Assembly (NCBI GenBank): GCA_023091735.1
Contig: JALKBU010000133.1
Location: forward strand, 1 to 64,000
Length of the DNA: 64,000 nt
Source: Trichomonas tenax
Lineage: Eukaryota; Parabasalia; Trichomonadida; Trichomonadidae
Reading direction: 5' to 3'
Part shown: in pieces, positions 47,527 to 55,781 of the stretch
Position numbering within the stretch: the stretch's first letter is position 1
How the letters are laid out: every line of letters begins with the position of its first letter
The notes under the pieces: generated by a model
What the model was told of the DNA's origin: nothing
What the model saw: only the letters and a program-made list of their open reading frames with translations
Database searches by the model: none
Program-made: the position numbers and the translations under genes

Positions 47527-48002
47527 AAAAAATATTTTTCAGGGTGTATTTTTATTAAAACAACAATTTATATAACAACATTAAGACTAGAGTCATGGGA
47601 GAAATGGATTGTATGCTTCTTTTTAAGGTAGGTCAAAGAAATAACAATATCTAATATTGGAATGACTCAAATATTAAGAATGGAGTTGAGTTTCTGGTCA
47701 ACAGTAATCTGGTATAGAAGTCTGGTCCTTAAAATTTGATGGAATACAAAGAAAACCCTTTCATTAAATGGAGACTTCCATTAAAAATACTAACGGTTTT
47801 TGTAACTCAGATGAAGTGAATAAGGTTATTAAACCCACTAAAAATATATTATTTTATTATCATTTCAAGGCGAAAAACCTAAGGAGAATTTGATATCAAA
47901 ATTCAAAGCATAACGATTAAAGAAATTGTTACAAAAGTGACTCCGCTCCCCTCCGTCACTTTTGGAAAAATTTTTTAAATTATTAAAGATTATGATAATT
48001 AA
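47527..48002. other. About 475 bases interrupting the kinase pseudogene
   Basis: AT-rich sequence between the two kinase fragments. No open frame above about 30 codons is credible. It contains a perfect 10-base inverted repeat of the CAAAAGTGAC/GTCACTTTTG motif at 47932-47964. It could be an inserted element or sequence retained from the original gene. No target-site duplication is obvious by eye. Confidence 0.4.
47932..47964. repeat. Perfect 10-bp inverted repeat of the promoter motif
   Basis: CAAAAGTGAC (47932-47941) and GTCACTTTTG (47955-47964) are exact reverse complements, separated by a 13-base C-rich spacer (TCCGCTCCCCTCC). Each arm is the GTCACTTTT initiator-type motif found upstream of many genes here, here in mirror arrangement. 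It can form a hairpin or read as back-to-back promoters. No intact gene follows on either side within 60 bases. Confidence 0.8.
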
Positions 48003-48352
48003 GAATTAAAGGAAGCTATACAAGATTCTTTAGAAAAGGCCCTTTGCAAAACGAAGGATAAAGTAGGGGCTGAGAAGAAGAAATTATTCGGCACGATTGA
48101 TGAAAACATGATATCTGGTGATTATCCTTTATCAGAATTCATCATACAATGCATTGACTACGAACCGCAGAAATGTCCAAATGCTAAGTATGTCGCAGAA
48201 TATATATTAAGGATGAGGCTCAAAAGCTTTCTGAAATAAACTCCTTTAATGATCTTATTAAGAAGGCGAACAATAATCCAGAGCGTTATGGCACCGAGGA
48301 GTTAATAAAGTTAGCATGTGAGAAAGGAATGATGCGATTGCAGCGACAATGA
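48003..48352 (+). pseudogene. Kinase C-lobe end pseudogene (continuation of the 46.8 kb fragment)
   Basis: Frame from 48003: KEAIQDSLEKALCKTKDKVG, then DENMISGDYPLSEFIIQCID and YEPQKCPNAKYVAEYI. The CxxxxPxxxPxA pattern is kinase subdomain XI (usual form CLxxDPxxRPxA), with Cys where Arg is usual. A frameshift near 48210 moves to KDEAQKLSEINSFNDLI and YGTEELIKLACEKGMMRLQ, ending at TGA 48350-48352. The last part resembles the start of Sel1-type repeats. Together with the 46.8-47.5 kb fragment this reconstitutes one kinase split by about 475 bases. Confidence 0.65.
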
Positions 48353-48376
48353 TATTTATTAAAATAAATAACTTGT

Positions 48377-49735
48377 TTATAACTCATCAGAGATGGCATT
48401 ACTGTTTGCTTCGACAAACTTCATCAAGTTTTCATAATCAATTTCACTATCCATGAATGTTACACTCTTATCCTTGTGGTGAATAAGTGCAACCTTTGGT
48501 ACTTCTGACGTCTTCACTGGGAACCCGTTTTCTACTGCGTTTTGCTCAACATCAATGAAGCCAACTTTGACTTTGTACTTTCCTTTGACGGAATTAGAGA
48601 ACTGAACGTAAGCATCGAATATCTTCCTGCACTCTGCGTTGTCAATCACGTAGTACATAACAATGTCGTTCTCTGTCTCGTTAAGGAACGCGTCGTAGTT
48701 ATACCCGACAACCTTCGTAAGATTCAAGTTGTTGGGACGAGGAACGAACTCAGATTTGTAAGTCTTGTGGATTTGAGATTCCTTAACGAAATGAATGAAC
48801 TTATCAGCGACACTCATCCACATGTCGATTTCGAAGTACTGGTTCTTGAGCTCATCGGTAATCAGCTCCTCAGAGTTGAAGAAATAGCCACCGCTCACGT
48901 TCAAAATGAGAAGCCGGGCGTTGTATGTGAATGGAGGATACAAGTGAGTGAATTGTCCGATCTTTGTGATGTCGTCACTCTTTGCGAAAGCGTATTCGAA
49001 CTCTGGATACTTTTCTACAAGGTTCGCCATGAACGTGGTGTGGTTCTCGTGAATGTTATCGCGGAGAAGGAGGAAAATCGGTTTTTCGCTTTGTTGCATT
49101 GTTTCAAATGTCATGAAATCGAATTTGGCCTTCAAAGCAGCGCGAAATCCATTCTCGCTTCCGTCAAAGGAGACAATGTTGCTGTCTATCTTGTGGTAGA
49201 CGCCGAACTTCTGGATTCCGAGTTCTTGCAAGATATTTTGTGATGCAAAAAGAAAGTTGCAAAATCCAAGATTTGATGGAACAATGTAAGCAAGAGCAAC
49301 TATTTTAGTTGATTCTTCAAGTGGACCAATGATTGTAAAAGCTGTTTGTCCAAATTTTGAGTAAACATCTTGAATATTTGTGTATTCGACGTAATTCCTG
49401 TTCAAAGCCATGTCCATGCACATAAGCATCGTTGATTCATCGAAAACAGGTGAATATGAAACAAATAATATTTGATTCTTGTAAAATTCGAGTTTTGGAA
49501 GGCAATTATCGAAGACAATCACGAACCTTATCGAGCTATCGAACAGAGTCTGCGACTCCATGAATGGTTGGAGCGATTGCGTGTTATATCGCGAAGTTCT
49601 GTAAATCACGACGAATTCATTTGCTTCGAGAACATTTTGAATGTCAGACTCGTTCACCTCAGTCACCTTCGGTGCCCTGATTAAATCTCTGTCCAATTCG
49701 ACAGCAGCAACAGCCAAAGACAGAAGAGAAAACAT
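48377..49735 (-). CDS. PDI-like ER protein without the CxxC site
   Basis: 452 residues. An N-terminal signal peptide (MFSLLSLAVAAVELD) and C-terminal SDEL (ISDEL end) indicate ER-lumen retention of KDEL type. The body looks like a row of thioredoxin folds: about 25-130 (NEFVVIYRTSRYN), a middle set, and about 340-445 (VVGYNYDAFL, NDIVMYYVID, VGFIDVEQNAV, VPKVALIHHKD). The first and last align with PDI a-type domains, but where a PDI has CGHC after the first strand there is YRTSRYN or DNAECRKI, with no CxxC. So it is expected to be inactive in disulfide exchange and to act as a chaperone or substrate-binding adaptor, as in redox-dead PDI relatives. No other ER gene nearby. Start at the ATG 49735; a longer frame is not available. 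Confidence 0.82.
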   Translation of the reverse strand: MFSLLSLAVAAVELDRDLIRAPKVTEVNESDIQNVLEANEFVVIYRTSRYNTQSLQPFMESQTLFDSSIRFVIVFDNCLPKLEFYKNQILFVSYSPVFDESTMLMCMDMALNRNYVEYTNIQDVYSKFGQTAFTIIGPLEESTKIVALAYIVPSNLGFCNFLFASQNILQELGIQKFGVYHKIDSNIVSFDGSENGFRAALKAKFDFMTFETMQQSEKPIFLLLRDNIHENHTTFMANLVEKYPEFEYAFAKSDDITKIGQFTHLYPPFTYNARLLILNVSGGYFFNSEELITDELKNQYFEIDMWMSVADKFIHFVKESQIHKTYKSEFVPRPNNLNLTKVVGYNYDAFLNETENDIVMYYVIDNAECRKIFDAYVQFSNSVKGKYKVKVGFIDVEQNAVENGFPVKTSEVPKVALIHHKDKSVTFMDSEIDYENLMKFVEANSNAISDEL

Positions 49736-49788
49736 CTTTTTTAAAAATTTGGCTAAACAAACATCTTTTCAAAAACAAACAAACAATT

Positions 49789-51018
49789 TTATTTCGGCAA
49801 GCAATCCTGAAGAGAGTTGAAGTAGCCCTTTCCTTCGATGTGGAACGCGTCTTTGTCGGCAATGGGATCGAAGTAGATGCGTGTGAACTGTTTATCACTC
49901 CGATAATACGTGAACGCATTCGGGACTGTGGAAAAGTGCACTGCCCACGTCCTGCCCTGCTCTTGGAGGAACTGCTTTGCATTCTCTTGGCCGGGGCAAA
50001 ACCATTTTTTGAATTTGTGAGTTTGGGTATTCAGCTTAAAATCCGATAGATTAAGTCCTAAATTGTCAGTGTTGAATGGATCTTGTGGCCATGAATCATC
50101 GTAATCTGTGACCATCAGCATGTTATAGAACATCCGGGACAGCTTTCCGAAGTGAAGGAAGAATTTGTAGTACTGGTGAAACTGTATTTCCTGCTGCGAG
50201 AAAGATAAATTTTCAAACATATATCTTATATTCAGATCGACGCCGTCTATTTGGTAACTCGTCAGTTCTTCGGCTTTGCAGCAGTCCTTCGATAGATCAA
50301 AGATTGCCTGTGTAACAGATATGCCCTCGTTTGCTGAGGCCGAATATTCTTGGATTTTTTCCCAATCATCTATGGCCTGCTGAAGATATTTGTTTTTAGT
50401 TGCCTCATCGCAGATGAGCGTTTGCTGTGTTGCAATAACATTTGGGATCAATGCTAAAATATGAATATTTTCATATATTGCGTCTGACTTTAGTTGTTCT
50501 TTTACTGGCTCCACTGATTCGGGTTTATTCTGTTTTGATAGAATTTCAAGATCATTTTCGGTCATATTTTGATTAAACGTCTGTGAAGCGTGATATCTTT
50601 TTTTCCAATCTTTGTCAATCTCCTTGTCATCCACGATCTTAAATCCTGTATTCGTAAAGTTCCTATTAATCGAATTTTTCTTTAATGCTAAAAAGTCGGC
50701 CAAAAGATTTGCATTGGCTATGAAATGCGTGTCGGATATCCAGCACAGTCCTATTGACTCCTTTGCTTTCTTCAGATTGCACTCTGTTTGTTTAGACCAA
50801 CATAAAATATCCCAAATCTTTCTCATGAACAATTTCTTACCGCTGCGCACATAGTTTCTCAGTTCCTCGAAATTCATGTTGTGTATAGCGCTCGCTGGCG
50901 TCGTTCTTGCTGGGGCAAAAATATGCATCTGTTCGAGCGCTCTCTCAGGTGTCGTTCCCAGCGGCGGAGTGGCGCTGCCTGACGGAAGAAAGAAGGAATC
51001 GTCCATACTGTCGTCCAT
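49789..51018 (-). CDS. IBP39-like initiator-binding transcription factor
   Basis: 409 residues from the ATG at 51018; the frame continues 26 codons upstream to another ATG (51096) but that extension is Phe-rich 5'-flank sequence. Residues 48-130 are the initiator-binding winged helix: LFMRKIWDILCW, ESIGLCWISDTHFIANANLL, LALKKNSINRNFTNTGF. In T. vaginalis, IBP39 binds the TCA-Y-W initiator and its C-terminal domain binds the RNA polymerase II tail. Here the middle (about 150-320) is helical, and the last 75 residues (from KKWFCPGQENAKQFLQEQ to the end) look SH2-like: an AKQFL helix, WAVHFST where SH2 has FLVRES, AFTYYR, FTRIYFDP and GYFNSLQDCL. The usual Arg is His. This is longer than IBP39, so it is a paralogue. 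Tandem with, and 53 bases from, the PDI-like gene. Confidence 0.82.
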   Translation of the reverse strand: MDDSMDDSFFLPSGSATPPLGTTPERALEQMHIFAPARTTPASAIHNMNFEELRNYVRSGKKLFMRKIWDILCWSKQTECNLKKAKESIGLCWISDTHFIANANLLADFLALKKNSINRNFTNTGFKIVDDKEIDKDWKKRYHASQTFNQNMTENDLEILSKQNKPESVEPVKEQLKSDAIYENIHILALIPNVIATQQTLICDEATKNKYLQQAIDDWEKIQEYSASANEGISVTQAIFDLSKDCCKAEELTSYQIDGVDLNIRYMFENLSFSQQEIQFHQYYKFFLHFGKLSRMFYNMLMVTDYDDSWPQDPFNTDNLGLNLSDFKLNTQTHKFKKWFCPGQENAKQFLQEQGRTWAVHFSTVPNAFTYYRSDKQFTRIYFDPIADKDAFHIEGKGYFNSLQDCLPK

Positions 51019-51637
51019 CTTTCGAAAATTGCTCAAAGAAAAAATAAAAAAAAAATGGAAGAAATTTCTTATGAATAAGAAGCTCTCAAAATGCATAAGA
51101 ATTAACGCCTCCTACTTACACGTTACACAAGGCATCAAATGAGTGTCTAAGGTACCGCTTTCAACAGGGAGAAACCCGCTAATCGAATCATCGCGAAGGC
51201 AAAATCGCGCCAAAATGGGCGGAAGCATGCTTCAGCAACCGTCTGTAAGACACTGAAAAACAAATAGCCTAACATTTTCCACCTTCTCATTAGCAATAAA
51301 GGCTTCTATGTCAACAGAATAAACCATCGCTGCCCGACTTTGCTCCATCAACACCACCGCCGCTGCTGATTGGAAATGAGGTAAATCAAGATAAATCAGT
51401 ACTCAAGGAACAGTAGTTCAAATTTAGGGTGCATAAGAAAATTATCTTTGCCCTGTGTTAGCACAAAATTCTAGAGCTGAAAACCATGGCAGGTAGCAAC
51501 TAATCCCATTGCATATAAACTTGAAGATTTAAAATCTTTATCTAAATCCAAATCAAACATGAAGATATATTAGCATATGATGTATTGCTTTAAGGCCTGA
51601 ATGTAAAAATTCTGTCAAAATTTTTCGATAGTTTATA
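51019..51637. other. Intergenic, divergent promoters, nothing else seen
   Basis: About 620 bases between the divergent IBP39-like gene and the Nudix-like gene. A moderately GC-rich block (about 51150-51240) includes GCGCCAAAATGGGCGG and an AGCATGCTT palindrome; an ATG there opens only 13 codons. Near the plus-strand gene is TCAAAATTTTTC. No RNA gene recognised. Confidence 0.35.
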
Positions 51638-52285
51638 ATGAGTTCGAATTTCACGATCACAGGAAGTAATAAAGAGTCTGTAATTGCGTCACAGCTCTTC
51701 AATGACTGGATTCAGTCCTTAGACAAAGATTTCGAGCTTAGATCGGTTAAAATTGATTTTGTTGATTTTGATTCGAAGAATAAACCAATTTTCATTAAGC
51801 TGAACACTGTCACGTACTACAAAGGACACTGCATTCCGAGAATTATATACTTAATCGGTAATCTTGTTGTTTTTATTCCATTAATCAAGTTAAAAGGTGA
51901 TATATATGTTCTGTATCAGGAGAAACCGTACATTGTTTCGAGTACCATCGATTTCATTCTTCCACAGTGTCAATTTGTTGGTCAAAATATATCTGATAAA
52001 GATATTGCAGATTTATTCGATAAGCATACAGGGGTTAATCCAGATTTGGCTAAGTTTATCAATGTATTCGATAAACTTGGCCATTCCAATTCTCAATCTT
52101 TTTATGTTTTTCCAAGTCCGACAGATCAAAAAATATTCTATTACGCAGCTGTGCTCGAAGATGTGAAGGATAATGTAGATCTAATGAAGATTGATGAGCT
52201 TTTATCTAAATCAAAATCAGTAACCACAAAACTGGGACTTGAGCTTGCCACTGAAATGATCCACAAGAATCTTATATCTTTTTGA
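51638..52285 (+). CDS. Nudix-like protein without catalytic box (tentative)
   Basis: 215 residues. The layout resembles ADP-sugar-type Nudix proteins of trichomonads: a segment PIFIKLNTVTYYKG, then VVFIPLIKLKGDIYVLYQEKPY (the usual strand pair with VLVRQPR), then ADLFDKHTGVNPDL where the Nudix box (REUxEExGU) would be, then the VFPSPTDQKIFYYAAV stretch. The box keeps only Gly-Val; the catalytic Glu residues are replaced by Asp, Lys and His, so hydrolysis is not expected. The assignment is weak and the protein could instead be something unrelated with the same strand pattern. No membrane segment or signal peptide. Convergent with nothing close; the preceding intergenic region is long. Stop TGA at 52283-52285. 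Confidence 0.5.
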   Translation: MSSNFTITGSNKESVIASQLFNDWIQSLDKDFELRSVKIDFVDFDSKNKPIFIKLNTVTYYKGHCIPRIIYLIGNLVVFIPLIKLKGDIYVLYQEKPYIVSSTIDFILPQCQFVGQNISDKDIADLFDKHTGVNPDLAKFINVFDKLGHSNSQSFYVFPSPTDQKIFYYAAVLEDVKDNVDLMKIDELLSKSKSVTTKLGLELATEMIHKNLISF

Positions 52286-52355
52286 TTCCTTTTTGTTTAG
52301 TTTTGATTTCATCAAATTAAAATCTCCACTTTGTATTTTGATTAAATCTTGAATT

Positions 52356-52403
52356 GCTTATTTGTTCACGACATTCACAGCTTATTTGCTCACGACATTC
52401 ACA
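52356..52403. repeat. Tandem duplication, 24-base unit
   Basis: Two head-to-tail copies of a 24-base unit beginning GCTTATTTG and ending GACATTCACA, at 52356-52379 and 52380-52403, differing at one base (T52365 versus C52389). Recent local duplication in the 3' flank of the Nudix-like gene. Confidence 0.9.
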
Positions 52404-52701
52404 TTTACAGAAAAAAAATCAAAAATCTTTGGGTAATGTTTATAAAATTCGAAGTGCCATATGTGCCTTCAGATGTGCAATGTTGCGCATTGATGATCTA
52501 CAGTTGAAATTCGCTTAGAAAGAACCAGATTGATCAGCATGATCGCAGTCGAGGAAATCAAGTGAATGCGCTGAGTTTCCATAAGCCTCAAGGCTTGTGG
52601 TGCATCCCTGAAGTCCTATAAATATCTTTGTCCACAACCCTTTAAATGACGACGAAATTTTGAAAATCTAAAAAATTCCCAAATCATATCGGAAATTTTT
52701 T
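52404..52701. other. Intergenic with a small hairpin, no gene supported
   Basis: About 300 bases, less AT-rich than other spacers here (notably 52480-52640). Contains AAGCCTCAAGGCTT, a perfect 5-bp stem with 4-base loop (about 52583-52596). A TGATGA ... CTGA arrangement is present but its flanks do not pair. TCATATC at about 52685, 17 bases before the next ATG, fits the initiator. An uncharacterised small RNA is possible but not supported. Confidence 0.35.
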
Positions 52702-53616
52702 ATGATGTCAATTGTCTGCAAGTTCTTGAACGGGCAGTCGATGGACGTAACGACGCAGAAACCGCTGACTGTGAACTTCATCAGGGACATCACGAAGAGG
52801 AACGTCGACGGCGAAATTTCAGTGATTTATAAGGGCGAGATCTTGGCTGACGATATCGACGTCACGAAACTGCCCGGGATAGAGGACTCCTTCCTCATTA
52901 TACACAACCGCCGAAAGAAACCGCTACATCCCCGCTTAGAACCGTTCGAACCTCCAATTTTCGGTCAGCCTTTCTTAAGGCGCGAATTGCCACTTCCGAA
53001 GGACCCAGACAACTTCAAGGAGCTCGTTTCTACATTGATAGAGCTCGGTTTCGAAAAAAGCAAATGCGAGAGAGCATTACGTGCATCTGGTTATATTCTA
53101 AACAGAGCGGCGTCTCTTTTAGTCGCCGGAGCTGTTCCTGAAGCCCCGAAACAGGAAATGGACCAAGAATCTTTCGAATTTTACAATCACAGACAAGAAT
53201 CTCAAAGTTTCGCGCCACCGTCGCAGACGTTCGAACTCCCGGACAGGCCGAACGTGATCATCAAGGAGATAATCAAGAGGCAGGAGGAGGAAGACGAAGA
53301 GGAAGAAGATATGTCCGATTATTACAGTTCCCACTCTTCTTCTTCGTCTAGCAGCAACGAATCGAGCGCCAACGAAGAGAACAGCAACCCCCAAACTCAA
53401 GAGGATCAACAACATCAGCTCGAAGTAGCACAGAACATTCTCTCTGAGTTGAATTCATTTGCAGACATCATCAGGAACCTTCCTGACAACGAAAAACGAC
53501 AAATATCGCAACTAAAGCAAATGTCTGGCGTCGATATAAGAACTGCAGCACAGATATATTTGGCTTGTAATAAGAATTTAGACCTTTCCCTGGAGTGCCT
53601 CCTTGGAGCACGCTGA
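52702..53616 (+). CDS. UBL-UBA shuttle-type protein
   Basis: 304 residues. Residues 1-72 are a ubiquitin-like domain (MSIVCKFLNGQSMDV, ISVIYKGEILADD, DSFLIIH). Residues 105-145 are a UBA domain (NFKELVSTLIELGFEKSKCE, AASLLVAG). The C-terminal 45 residues are a second UBA/CUE-like helix set (VDIRTAAQIYLACNKNLDLSLECLLGA). Between them a stretch of about 195-235 is Glu/Asp/Ser-rich with Ser runs (DEEEEDMSDYYS), good CK2-type sites. Layout matches Rad23/Dsk2-type proteasome shuttle factors (UBL binds proteasome, UBA binds ubiquitin chains), though no STI1 or XPC-binding domain is seen. Two ATGs open the frame (52702 and 52705). A TCATATC initiator lies 17 bases upstream. Confidence 0.8.
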   Translation: MMSIVCKFLNGQSMDVTTQKPLTVNFIRDITKRNVDGEISVIYKGEILADDIDVTKLPGIEDSFLIIHNRRKKPLHPRLEPFEPPIFGQPFLRRELPLPKDPDNFKELVSTLIELGFEKSKCERALRASGYILNRAASLLVAGAVPEAPKQEMDQESFEFYNHRQESQSFAPPSQTFELPDRPNVIIKEIIKRQEEEDEEEEDMSDYYSSHSSSSSSSNESSANEENSNPQTQEDQQHQLEVAQNILSELNSFADIIRNLPDNEKRQISQLKQMSGVDIRTAAQIYLACNKNLDLSLECLLGAR

Positions 53617-53687
53617 TATTATTTTTTTTTTGTTTTTGTTTATTAAATTTACGTTTTCAATAAAACTACAAACAAACATGTTTATTA

Positions 53688-53927
53688 TCATTCATCATTA
53701 ACAGCCATTCCGCTATCTTCGACCGTCTCTTCATCATCAACTTTAGCATCATTATTTGTTTTGCCATTGTTTTCTTCAGAATTTGGAGCATCATTTAGGC
53801 GGCTGCTGTCGTTGGGAAGAGATGGAAGGTCAAATGGTAAATCTATTGGGATTTTGACTTTTCTGGAATTCTTAGGTCCCTTTTTAGCAAGCTGCAAAAG
53901 GTTCTCTAATTCGATCGGTGTCTTCCT
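53688..53927 (-). other. In-frame extension past the stop of the coiled-coil gene
   Basis: After the TAA at 53930-53928, the same frame stays open for 79 codons to TGA at 53690-53688. The encoded stretch is coherent: basic and Pro-rich at first (RKTPIELENLLQLAKKGPK, then VKIPIDLPFDLPSLP), then acidic and Asn/Glu-rich (NSEENNGKTNNDAKVDDEE). TAATAAA follows the second stop, a good polyadenylation signal; the first stop also overlaps TAAA. No ATG opens this part, so it is unlikely to be a separate gene. It is either the original C-terminus cut off by a nonsense change, or a readthrough extension. Confidence 0.55.
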
Positions 53928-55748
53928 TTAGCCTGTTGGATTGAGTGGAGCAGAAGCAAACTCTGCTATTGCCTTCAAAACATTTATTAAGTTATCTTCG
54001 AGCAATGTAATTCTGTCGTCAAACTCTTTGTTAATTCTCCTTTCATTCTCGAAAATCTCTTCTTTGCTGCTAAGATCGTCTCTCGATAAACATCCTTCGA
54101 GTGTGTCTACAATTGCATCAATCTCCACGAAGCCAGAATCAATGTTTGATGATATTTCGTGAATTGATGTTGTGATGCCTTCGACACTTTTGGAGAGACT
54201 TGCGACAGCACCAGAGACTTGCGCACGAGCAATTTCCATGGACTCTTCGAAAGCTAAAACTTGGTTTTCCAGTGATTCAATGTGCCTTGCCGCGGATTGA
54301 AGTTCGTTCATTCCTGCCTCAACTGGCTTTGATAAAGCTGAGAAATGCGAAATTGCGGTGAGAGTAATATTTTGTGCATTCATTTCCAACTTCGAAAATG
54401 TGTTCTGCAGATTTGAGGAAACTTTTGTCTTGAAAGAGTCTGTTTTTGAGATAATGAAGTCTCTCATTGACTCAAATCCTGATTTTTCGCTTGAAAGAAG
54501 ATTTTCAAATGTGTCGCGAGAGTGTGAAATAGTGTCGCGAGAGTTGCTTATTGTTGCTGTAATCTCAGAAGACATGAGAGAGAAAGATCGACTTGAATCT
54601 TCAATAAGTTTATCAAGTTTCGAGTCTAAGTCGTCCAAAAGCTGCTGATCCGTTGCCTGTGTATCTGAGATCGATGAAGCGAGATTGAGGTGAAGGTGGG
54701 AGAGCTCCTCTCCAAAAGAAACGGATATTGTCGAAATTATCTGCTTGAGAAGCTTCAAAGAATCAGTTCCGCGTTTGTTGATTGTTTCCGCATCATTATG
54801 AAGGATAGAAAGGGAATGGAACCTCGAATCTGCTGTTTTCCTTATTTGGATCGCTATCTGCTCATAATAGGACTGAATTGCCTGCCTCAATGACTTCTGC
54901 ATCTTCAAGAACCCATTTGTCACCTGTTGATCGCAATGCTCGAAATCATCATTTCTCTTTGAGATCCTTTCGATAAAGTCGGCGCCCGCTTGCTCATACT
55001 GCGAAATATCGTTCATGAGGATGCCGATAACGTGCGTGAGCTGCTTTGCTTCGTCTTTTGAAATTCGCATTTCTGTTTTCGATTTGTCGGTGAGTGTTTG
55101 ATCTTCGGATTTGAACTTTTGGAGCTCCTCCTTCCTTTTGGAGAGAGTTTCTTCGACAATTGAGAGCATATTGATGATATTCGTTTGAATTTTGATTAAA
55201 TTTTCGCGATTTTTCGTCGATCTTTCTTGAAGCGTTTTCAGTGCCGATGGTATCCTTGAAGATATCGTATTTTCCAATAAACTGTCTAATTTTTGCATCT
55301 CTGATTCCGAATGAGGAATCACGCGATTTAATATCCTTTCCGCCGCCTCTGCCTGAAGCTTCATCGCCTCATGTTGCTCCTCCACTCGATTTTGAACGAT
55401 AGCAAAGCGAGATTTGAAAGAAGATTCGTTAGAATTTGGAATTTGCCGTGGAAGAGACGGAATTGAATCTGCGTTGCAGATCGCCACGTTGATGTTGATT
55501 GGCGCAATTCCCGCATTTTGAAAATTCGGCAGCGGATTGCGATTCAAAGTCGAAGAAGCCTGCGAATATGCGGACGGATACGCTCTTGCGTACACATCGA
55601 CACCACGAGATCCCATTTGCATTTGTGAATTTCCATAATTGTAGTTCTGCTGGTTATAATTCGCATAGTTTCTGCCGTTCGATCGCGGCACGATCTGCCG
55701 CATCTGCTGCTGCATCTGCATCTGCCGCTCGCGCTCAGGAATGAACAT
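53928..55748 (-). CDS. Coiled-coil protein, possibly truncated
   Basis: 606 residues from the ATG at 55748 (the frame begins with GTG upstream, and its first 21 residues come from the shared promoter region). The N-terminal 100 residues are Gln/Asn/Arg/Tyr-rich (QQNYNYGNSQMQMGSRG) and probably disordered; about 115 to 600 is long helical coiled coil with Ser-rich gaps, in the style of SAS-6/outer-arm or SF-assemblin-like cytoskeletal proteins; SF-assemblin-type features are weak. It ends in AEFASAPLNPTG then TAA. The same frame continues for 79 codons, so the true end may be further. It is divergent from the small protein gene, with a GGCACTTTTCATTC promoter between. Confidence 0.78.
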   Translation of the reverse strand: MFIPERERQMQMQQQMRQIVPRSNGRNYANYNQQNYNYGNSQMQMGSRGVDVYARAYPSAYSQASSTLNRNPLPNFQNAGIAPININVAICNADSIPSLPRQIPNSNESSFKSRFAIVQNRVEEQHEAMKLQAEAAERILNRVIPHSESEMQKLDSLLENTISSRIPSALKTLQERSTKNRENLIKIQTNIINMLSIVEETLSKRKEELQKFKSEDQTLTDKSKTEMRISKDEAKQLTHVIGILMNDISQYEQAGADFIERISKRNDDFEHCDQQVTNGFLKMQKSLRQAIQSYYEQIAIQIRKTADSRFHSLSILHNDAETINKRGTDSLKLLKQIISTISVSFGEELSHLHLNLASSISDTQATDQQLLDDLDSKLDKLIEDSSRSFSLMSSEITATISNSRDTISHSRDTFENLLSSEKSGFESMRDFIISKTDSFKTKVSSNLQNTFSKLEMNAQNITLTAISHFSALSKPVEAGMNELQSAARHIESLENQVLAFEESMEIARAQVSGAVASLSKSVEGITTSIHEISSNIDSGFVEIDAIVDTLEGCLSRDDLSSKEEIFENERRINKEFDDRITLLEDNLINVLKAIAEFASAPLNPTG

Positions 55749-55764
55749 GCGCGAAAAAAACGGA

Positions 55765-55778
55765 GAATGAAAAGTGCC
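55765..55778. promoter_or_regulatory. Divergent promoter with GGCACTTTTCATTC
   Basis: On the minus strand, GGCACTTTTCATTC (TCATTC is the initiator) lies about 16-30 bases before the ATG at 55748. On the plus strand the motif reads AAAAGTGCC (55770-55778) and lies 3 bases before the ATG at 55782. The 33-base space separates divergent genes. Confidence 0.65.
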
Positions 55779-55781
55779 ACA

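Noticed and set aside
51019..51096. N-terminal 26-residue extension of the IBP39-like protein
   Set aside because: Phe-rich sequence typical of a T-rich 5' flank; the second ATG gives the expected acidic start.
52480..52580. C/D-box snoRNA (TGATGA ... CTGA)
   Set aside because: The sequences outside the boxes do not pair, and the first base of the C box is not a purine.
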